In this document: positions 32,259-39,180 of the stretch, piece by piece
How positions within the stretch are numbered: the first letter of the stretch is position 1
Layout of the letters: each line of letters opens with the position of its first letter
Assembly: GCA_012513065.1 (NCBI GenBank)
Contig: JAAZCX010000035.1
Location: 1-39,180 of the forward strand
Reading direction: 5' to 3'
Length of the DNA: 39,180 nucleotides
DNA from: Clostridiaceae bacterium
GTDB taxonomy: Bacteria; Bacillota; Clostridia; TANB77; CAG-508
Program-made: the position numbers and the translations under genes
Notes under the pieces: model-generated
The model's input: only the letters and a program-made list of their open reading frames with translations
What the model was told of the DNA's origin: nothing
Database searches by the model: none

Positions 32259-33491
32259 TTATATAATAATTAATTTGCTTGTATAATCTAAATTTGCCCA
32301 TGAATCATATTCATAACCTAAAGTATAAATATCTGTTGCAAAAATATCTTTCTGTAACATATCTCTTAAGATTTTATTAGTATTCATGTCTGTAAATTTT
32401 TTAACAGATGTAACCATTTGTATTTTTGGATTTATACTACATATATCTGATAACATTTCTTTTCCTTTTGCATTAAATCCTAAAACTCTAGCATATGGTA
32501 CAACTTTTTTAGAATTTTCCATATCTTTTTTTGTTATTCCTAGTAATATATATAATAATATTCTTTGTATTCTTGTTTGAGTATATCTTTTACTTTTAAT
32601 TATATTTACTAGTTCCATTAAACTATTGCATGAATTTGCAGCATTTTTAATTAAATTTTCTAATCCTTCTGATACATCTGGTAATTGAGCTATTTCTTCA
32701 ACTGTCATTTTTCTTAATTGATATATTATTTCTTTTTCATATTTTATTAAATCTAAAACATAACTTCCTTTACGAATTTCTTCTTTCAATAACATATATG
32801 AATTTCTAGGCATAACTTTTCTCAAATCATCATATTGTTCCATTGCTACAAGTTTTCTTATAGCAGTACTACTTGCAAATTCATCTATTATTCTTTCATC
32901 GTTATAATACACCTTTTTACGTTGTACAGAAAAAGGTTTCATATCACTTTTTAATTTTTTCAAAGCTTTTAAATATTCTATTCCTAAAATATTATTTGAA
33001 CCAGACAATATGTTAGCATAACGTTTTATATCATTTAAATACATCATTAATGCATTTTCTCTTGCTTTTGGAAATGATATTCCTTTACCTAGTTCATGGT
33101 TTAAGATTGCACTATATTCTTTTGGTTCATTATATAAAACATTTGCTATATTATTTAAAGCTGCAAAATCTTCTGTTTCTGTTCCAAAGCAAAGAGTATC
33201 TACTATTTTTAAACTATCCAATACTTTTATTGCTCCTTGTGCAAAATTCTCTGCACTTGAAATACTATAAATTGTAGGAAGTTCTAATACAATGTCAACG
33301 CCATTTTCAATTGCCATTTGTGCTTTTGTCCATTTATTAATCAAAGATGTATTACCTCTTTGAGTAAAATTTCCAGACATAATAGCTACTACATATTCTG
33401 CACCAGTTTGTCTTTTAGCTTCTTCAATTTGATATAAATGTCCATTATGAAATGGATTATATTCTGCTATAATTCCTAAAACAGTTGCCAT
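32259..33491 (-). CDS. tmcAL: tRNA(Met) cytidine acetate ligase (TmcAL/YlbM family)
   Basis: GIIAEYNPFHNGHLYQIEEAKRQTGAEYVVAIMSGNFTQRG, ENGVDIVLELPTIYSISSAENFA. Confidence 0.92.
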   Translation of the reverse strand: MATVLGIIAEYNPFHNGHLYQIEEAKRQTGAEYVVAIMSGNFTQRGNTSLINKWTKAQMAIENGVDIVLELPTIYSISSAENFAQGAIKVLDSLKIVDTLCFGTETEDFAALNNIANVLYNEPKEYSAILNHELGKGISFPKARENALMMYLNDIKRYANILSGSNNILGIEYLKALKKLKSDMKPFSVQRKKVYYNDERIIDEFASSTAIRKLVAMEQYDDLRKVMPRNSYMLLKEEIRKGSYVLDLIKYEKEIIYQLRKMTVEEIAQLPDVSEGLENLIKNAANSCNSLMELVNIIKSKRYTQTRIQRILLYILLGITKKDMENSKKVVPYARVLGFNAKGKEMLSDICSINPKIQMVTSVKKFTDMNTNKILRDMLQKDIFATDIYTLGYEYDSWANLDYTSKLIII

Positions 33492-33645
33492 TGTTACCCC
33501 TCTCTATTATTATAATATATAATAAAAATCTTAAATATTTTTTATTTTAATTTTAAATTTTTATCTCTTGTTCTATTGTTTATTTTAATATTCATTGATA
33601 TAATATCATAAAATTAAAAATTTTACAATCGAAAGGGCAAATATT

Positions 33646-34084
33646 ATGGAAGAAATTATTATTTATACTGATGGAGCTTGTTCTCGGAAACCCAGGTCCT
33701 GGTGGTTGGGGTTCTATCTTAATGCTTAAAGATTATAAAAAAGAAATATCTGGATTTAAAAAAGAAACAACTAACAATGTTATGGAACTAACTGCTGTTG
33801 TAGAAGCTTTAAGTCTTGTAAAATATCCTTGTAAAATAAAAATTTATAGTGACAGTGCTTATGTGGTAAATGCATTTTTACAAGGTTGGATATATAATTG
33901 GATAAAGAAAAATTGGAAGACAGCAGATGGTAGTCCTGTTAAAAACAAAGAATTATGGGAAACATTATATGGTTTCACAAAAACACATGAAATCGAATTT
34001 ATTAAAGTAAAAGGTCATAGTGATAATGAATTTAATAATCGTTGTGATGAATTAGCAAGAAATGCTATTTCTGATAATATATAA
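33646..34084 (+). CDS. rnhA: Ribonuclease HI; +1 frameshift at in-frame CGG 33685-33687 (33646..33684 joined to 33686..34084)
   Basis: [13 protein letters not shown]-[C skipped][14 protein letters not shown]...[10 protein letters not shown]...[11 protein letters not shown]...[17 protein letters not shown]: complete RNase HI once C33685 is skipped. Confidence 0.95.
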
Positions 34085-34169
34085 ATTAAAATATTTAATA
34101 CAAAAAATATAAATATTTAAAATAAAAAAGATTCAAAATAAATAAATTTTGAATTTTTTTTATTTTAAA

Positions 34170-34352
34170 TCACTTCTTATCACCCATTTTGATTGCAATA
34201 TCTTTCCACTTATTTGTTTCTTTTATTGCATTATCTAACTGCGTGTGAAGATTAAAAATTTCAGTCAAAAGTTTCTTATTCTCCTCTTGCTGATTTTTCA
34301 TTTGTTGATCCATATCTTCAAGTGTAGATATGATTTCTTCCATTTCTAACAT
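34170..34352 (-). CDS. Short coiled-coil hypothetical protein
   Basis: 60-aa ORF, heptad-like MEEIISTLEDMDQQMKNQQEENKKLLTEIFNLHTQLD; aaggagactg RBS. Confidence 0.45.
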   Translation of the reverse strand: MLEMEEIISTLEDMDQQMKNQQEENKKLLTEIFNLHTQLDNAIKETNKWKDIAIKMGDKK

Positions 34353-34507
34353 GTTGTCAGTCTCCTTTTTGTTATGGATTATATTTTTTACCTTTTGGTT
34401 ACATAATCAATTTTACAATATTTCATTTATTTTGTCAAATTAGTAATACTTTACATTTCTTTGTACATACTAAATAATATTAAAATAATAAAAATGGAGG
34501 GTTTGAT

Positions 34508-34942
34508 ATGGAAGACAATAATTTAAATATCTTAGATGAAGTTAATAAAGGAGCTACAATGGGAATGGATGCTATTTCTTATGTTTCTCAAAAAGTTACA
34601 AATAGTAATTTTAAAGAAGTCCTTGACGTTGAATATAATAAATATAAAGACATTTCAAACAGAGTAAATGATTTATATTCTGATTATAGTAGTAAAGAAC
34701 CTCATGAAACAAATACTATGAATAAAATGATGACTTGGTATGGTATTCAAATGAAAACTATGGCTGATGACAGTACTTCAAAATTATCAGAATTATTAAT
34801 GCAGGGTACAAATATGGGAATAATAGAAGGTAGACGTTTAATAAATCAAAATGATGATATTGCACCAAGTGTTAAAAATATTTTAAATGATTTTGTTGTT
34901 ATGCAAGAAGATAGTGCTGAAACTTTAAAGAAATATTTATAA
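34508..34942 (+). CDS. Hypothetical helical-bundle protein (144 aa)
   Basis: Complete ORF with RBS atggagggtttgatATG; followed by a terminator. Confidence 0.65.
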   Translation: MEDNNLNILDEVNKGATMGMDAISYVSQKVTNSNFKEVLDVEYNKYKDISNRVNDLYSDYSSKEPHETNTMNKMMTWYGIQMKTMADDSTSKLSELLMQGTNMGIIEGRRLINQNDDIAPSVKNILNDFVVMQEDSAETLKKYL

Positions 34943-34943
34943 A

Positions 34944-34992
34944 AAAATACGTAGATTATCATACTGAATATATGGTAATTTACGTATTTTTA
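34944..34992 (+). terminator. Rho-independent terminator
   Basis: aaaaatacgta...tacgtattttt hairpin. Confidence 0.65.
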
Positions 34993-35032
34993 TTTAATTT
35001 TTCTTGATCTGTATATATAAAGAAAGTTGTTT

Positions 35033-36290
35033 TTATTGCATTTCTATTTTCATTTTTGTAATTTGGCAATATCCGTTTCCTGTATTTCCAGTTGTTTCAG
35101 CAGTTTCTGCAAAATTTGGCATAAATGAATATCCAGATTCCATCATTGTTTGTACAAAATATTTTCCAGAATAATGAATTATACTATTTGTATGCATTAT
35201 ATTATCTTCTGTTGAATCTTCTGAAATTGAATTGCATCCTTCTGCTCCTGATATATAAGATGATCCTCCAAAAGCTGCTAATCCATTTGAATTTGAGTCT
35301 CCACCATAATATCCGCCTCCACCGTCCAACTCTCGTTGATGATTTTCCTAAACCTAATTTATTTCCAGTTGTCTGTGTTGCAGCTATTAATCCTGATCCA
35401 GTTGTAGCTTTTATTGTACCTGCATGTCCACCATAATTAGGATGACATCCTCCTCCTCCTCCTCCTGCAACCATTATTCTAGATAACAAACTTGTAAAAT
35501 CATCACTCTCGCCATCAACTATTCTTACATCTGTAGCTCCACCACCTGATGAATTATTTGAATCATTATAGTATGGTTGTAAAATTTTTCCACCACCATT
35601 ATATCCACCTGCTGTAGTATCATTTCCATAATGTCCTTGTCCTCCTACATATATGTATAGTTTTTCATCTTTATTTAAATGTATTATTCCTTTTGTATAT
35701 GCTCCACGTCCACATATATATAAAAATTGTGATTTTTGTCCAGCAGAAGCTCCCCAACATTCTATTTTATAGTATCCATCTTCTTCTACTGTAAATTCTT
35801 GATACTTTCCTGTATAGCTAAAATTTGTAATTTCTGTTGTTTCTTCTATTTTAGACATTATAGGTAATGAATTAGAGTTGTTTACATTATTTATTTGTTT
35901 TCCATCAATTGCTGCAAGTTGTAACGATTCATTTATTTCAAATTCATATGGATATTCTTTTAATTTTGTATATATTGATTTAGCATTGCCAATAACGATT
36001 TTATTTATACTTGCAACATTACTTGTTGTTGTAACATATTAATTTTTTTCATCATTACAAAGAGCATCTGCTATTTTTTGCAATATTGGCATTGACTGTG
36101 TTTGTGAATATTCTTTAATTTGAATATTTGTTATTTTTAAATTCATAATTTCCATTGCTGTTTGCTTATTTGTTTCTTTTTGAGCTGTACTTGCTTTGTC
36201 AACTAAATTGTTTGTACCTGTTAATGTGGCAAATGTTACTCCTGCTAGAATTATTAAAATTATGATGTATAGGAAATTACTGATGGTTAG
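35033..36290 (-). pseudogene. Pilin-like Gly-rich surface protein, decayed: N-terminus lost near the IS91-like module, in-frame TAA at 36041-36039, +1 event at in-frame CGG 35324-35322
   Basis: LYIIILIILAGVTFATLTGTNNLVDKASTAQKE (prepilin helix) ... GKYQEFTVEEDGYYKIECWGASAGQ ... GKSSTRVG-[C skipped]-GGGGYYGGDSNSNGLAAFGGSSYI. Confidence 0.7.
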
Positions 36291-36348
36291 TCCAATAAAA
36301 AATTTCCACTTTTGCTCTATCTAATTTAGACTAACCATCTGTAATTAT
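36275..36348. repeat. Inverted repeat gatggttagtc / gactaaccatc at the left boundary of the IS91-like module
   Basis: 11-bp perfect arms flanking a loop of about 30 nt. Confidence 0.5.
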
Positions 36349-36541
36349 AATAGTGATAAACCGCGGAAACTTTTCTATGGGGATTATTTCTTTCTCTTCC
36401 TGCACTAGAAGCTCTTTTTTAACTTTTTTAACTTTTTTCTTAAAAACTATTGCTCTTTTTATACTTTTCATTGTAAAATTGACATGAGGTCCCCCTCCCC
36501 ATATTAAGGGGCATTTGACAATCTTATTCAATTGTTTGTTT

Positions 36542-37658
36542 TTATGCGGAGTTGGGATTTATCATATGTCCGGTCTTGCAGAATGGACACAGATTAAAGT
36601 CTACGCCTAGCGTTTTCTTTAATATATCAAGAGTATTTATCTCTTGTGGTTCAAAGTTAGCTGTATTTGTAAGTTTCTTACATATGGCTAACTTCGTTTT
36701 TTTATTTCTATTTCCTAATAATCCATAATGTCTTATTTTCATAAATCCTGGTGGTAATATATGTAATAAAAATCTTCTTATAAATTCTTCTGCTTCTAAT
36801 GTCATTTCTTTTTCTTTGTTATTATCTTTTCTATCTTTGTATTTAAATGTTATTTTTCCATTTTCTTCTTTTATTATTCTATTATTTGATATTGCTACTC
36901 TATATGTATATCTTCCTAAATATTTTATTACTCTACTTGCATTTTCAAATGGTGGTTTACAATATGTTATCCATTCTTTGTTATACATTGTTGCCATTAA
37001 TTCATCAAAATTTTCTACTATTTTTAAATATTCATTTTTTCCATAAAAGTCTAATTTTTCTTGTTTCAAATAATATAAAAACTTTCCTCTAAATTTTCTT
37101 GATAATACTTTTACTGGTATAAAAAATTTCTTTTTACTGTTTCTCCATTTTCCCATTTTATCTATCCCTCCTGCTGGTACTATTACATGTATATGTGGAT
37201 GATATACTAATGTTTGTCCCCATGTGTGTAATACTTCCATAAACCCTATTTCTGCTCCTAAATATTTTTTATCTCTTGCTAATTCTTCTAATGTTTCTGC
37301 TGCTGCTTTAAATAATATGTTATATACTTTTGTTTCATTTTGTTTTGCTATTAAATATATTTCTGATGGTATTGTAAATACTAAATGAAAATATTTTACA
37401 TTTAATATTTCTTGTTCTCTATTATATATCCATTTTTTCCCTTGCTATACTTTGACATTTTGGACAATGTCTATTTCTACATGAATTATAACTTATTTTC
37501 TTTCTTCCACAATTATCACATACATCTTCGTGTGCACCTAATTCTCCTGTTCTACATTTTTCTATTGCTCCCATTGCTTTTGCTATATGTGGCATTAATT
37601 TATTTTTTTCTTTATATTCTTTTCCATATTTTTTTATTATTGTTTGCATTTCTACCAT
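36542..37658 (-). pseudogene. IS91-family transposase, split by an extra A in a 6-A run (37433-37438)
   Basis: CDNCGRKKISYNSCRNRHCPKCQSIAREK then, after dropping one A, WIYNREQEILNVKYFHLVFTIPSEIYLIAKQNETKVYNILFKAAAETLEELARDKKYLGAEIGFMEVLHTWGQTLVYHPHIHVIVPAGG. Confidence 0.85.
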
Positions 37659-38525
37659 TATTTTGTTCCTCCTTCTATAAATATATCTAATGGACTTTTT
37701 ACTTTTTGATTATTATTTGCTACATGTACATATGTCATTGTACTTCTTATACAACTGTGTCCTAATAATTCTTTTACTTGTACCAATGGTACTCCTTCTT
37801 CTACTAATTTTGTTGCAAATGAATGGCGCAAGCTATGAACTATAAAATCTTCACTTATTCTTGCTTTTCTCCTATATCTTCTAAAAAACACTCTTAATCT
37901 TTCTACTGTTAATGGATTTCCATCTTCATTTAAAAACATATATCCCTCTGGATGTTTCGGCTTATACATTTGATAATATTCCCTTAACATTTCTAAACTT
38001 GCTTTTGGTAATACGGTGTATCTTTCTCGCTCTCCTTTTCCATTTCTTACAAATAATCTCATATTCTTACTATCTACATCTTCTATTCTTAAATTGGTCG
38101 CTTCCGATATTCTGAGTCCTGAGCCATATATCAACATAAATATTGTTTTGTATTCATAATTTTCACACGCATTAAAAAAGACATCAAGTTCTTCATCACT
38201 TAATATCTTCGGTAATCTTCTTTTTCCTTTTAACATTGGTATTTGTTTTTGATTTATTGGATAATCCAATACTACATCATATATAAACCTTATTACACTA
38301 TTATAATAATTTATACTTCTCGTACTCAATTTCTTTTCTTCTTTCAAGTATTTTAATAAAAAATCTCTTAATTCTTTTGTGCTTACTTGTTTCATTGGTT
38401 TCCCAAAATATTCTATTATTTCTTTTCCTTTGTGATAATAACTGTACTTTGTGTACTTTGAAAATCCGTCGAAGTTCCATGTCTTCTTGCATTTTCTCTA
38501 ATAATTGTTTGTTTGTCATAAACAA
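37658..38525 (-). CDS. Tyrosine recombinase/phage-type integrase of the IS91-like module; +1 frameshift at in-frame CGG 38468-38466
   Basis: MFMTNKQLLEKMQEDMELR-[C skipped]-GFSKYTKYSYYHKGKEIIEYFGKPMKQVSTKELRDFLLKY...HSLRHSFATKLVEEGVPLVQVKELLGHSCIRSTMTYVHV. Confidence 0.88.
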
Positions 38526-38635
38526 AACCCCCTTAAAATATATTTGTAAATTTCTTTACATAATTATATTTTAAGGGGTATTCTCTATATTTTCAAGTTT
38601 TTCTTCTTTTTATTATCTATTTTCTTATATACGAC

Positions 38636-38653
38636 CACCGCGACAGCGGTTTA
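38636..38653. repeat. Small GC-rich hairpin accaccgcgacagcggttt, candidate IS91-type terminal structure
   Basis: ccgc-gaca-gcgg stem, unusually GC-rich in an AT-rich context upstream of the integrase. Confidence 0.4.
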
Positions 38654-38831
38654 GTGCTTAGTGCATAGTTTTAAAATGCATAAAAATATTGAGGCAAAAA
38701 ACTTTCAAAGTTTTCCACCCCAACTATTGACATTCAGCCAATATATTTACAAATCTTAGTTACATAATTATATTATACAGAAGGTTTTATCTTTTTTCTA
38801 TATTTTATCTCTCACTATATTTTTTTATACC

Positions 38832-38851
38832 ATTGCTGCTTAGCAGCAATT
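38832..38851. repeat. Hairpin attgctgcttagcagcaat
   Basis: Near-perfect inverted repeat just downstream of the pilin-like/LamG-like gene; may be a terminator or part of an IS boundary. Confidence 0.4.
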
Positions 38852-38871
38852 TAGTACATATATATTACTAT

Positions 38872-39180
38872 TTAATTTGTTTCAAAATTGCCTGAACCAG
38901 CATTATAATATATTTTTTTATTTACTTTATCATATAGTCCAGCTACTCCAGTAGAATTCTTTACAGGAATAAAATCTCTAATCAATGTTTCATTATCCCA
39001 TATTTTACAAAAATATAATTTTAATTTTGAAGTTCTTACATCTACTGAATCTGCACCATTATTGTTACCAGCTTCAAATGTTTTCATTCCAAACAATGTT
39101 AGTGTTGATGGTGAAGTAAAATTTGCTTTTGATACAGTTATATACTTACTTCCGTTTACATATGTTTCATTTTTATTCTG
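38872..39180 (-). CDS. Surface/LamG-like protein C-terminus (continues beyond window)
   Basis: Frame open to the window end: QNKNETYVNGSKYITVSKANFTSPSTLTLFGMKTFEAGNNN...KLYFCKIWDNETLIRDFIPVKNSTGVAGLYDKVNKKIYYNAGSGNFETN*. Confidence 0.6.
   Translation of the reverse strand, partial: QNKNETYVNGSKYITVSKANFTSPSTLTLFGMKTFEAGNNNGADSVDVRTSKLKLYFCKIWDNETLIRDFIPVKNSTGVAGLYDKVNKKIYYNAGSGNFETN

Larger units (their letters stand above)
36275..38660 (-). mobile_element. IS91-like element: Y1 (HUH-type) transposase plus tyrosine recombinase; boundaries approximate
   Basis: YNSCRNRHCPKCQ zinc ribbon and HIHVIVPAGGI HUH motif adjacent to an overlapping-order tyrosine recombinase; hairpins at both flanks. 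Confidence 0.7.

Noticed and set aside
4742-38468. Classical P-site slippage (prfB-like) as the explanation for all CGG shifts
   Set aside because: No shared slippery P-site codon, no internal SD-like element seen upstream of the sites, and no common zero-frame stop codon following; only CGG plus A/T is common
4742-38468. Simple motif-driven base-calling artefact as a settled explanation
   Set aside because: Not excluded, but the seven contexts share only CGG(A/T), and out-of-frame CGGs and many NGGA/NGGT Gly codons are unaffected; kept as the main alternative to test by reads
1-39180. CRISPR arrays, tRNA or rRNA genes
   Set aside because: No regularly spaced repeats, no cloverleaf or rRNA signatures noticed on either strand

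Overview
The window is about 39.2 kb of very AT-rich DNA. It looks like a spore-forming Firmicute/Clostridia-like chromosome: gerA/gerB/gerC-type germination genes, spoIIM, secG-rnr, rny, metK, cysS, a PBP1A-type gene, ftsH and tmcAL. The left edge (1-3.5 kb) carries an IS3-family remnant, a Clp-type ATPase/M41 peptidase chimera and a divergent beta-CASP MBL protein. The right edge (about 35-39 kb) carries decayed pilin-like genes and an IS91-like Y1 transposase plus tyrosine recombinase module. HEADLINE: seven separate genes (U32 peptidase, gerA, gerB, RluD-type pseudouridine synthase, RNase HI, a Gly-rich pilin-like protein, and the tyrosine recombinase) are each split by the same event. In each, an in-frame CGG codon sits where the protein needs a Gly, and skipping its C (+1 shift; CGGA/CGGT read as Gly) restores the full conserved protein. 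I scanned every CGG on both strands. Between about 3.5 kb and the right end, I found no in-frame CGG read as an ordinary Arg codon in any confidently called gene. The three ordinary in-frame CGG codons are all in the two IS-adjacent left-edge genes. This suggests a genome-wide recoding signal: +1 frameshifting or quadruplet decoding at CGG, perhaps because CGG is unassigned. A systematic sequence artefact must be excluded from raw reads. All calls come from reading the sequence only; no database searches were run.
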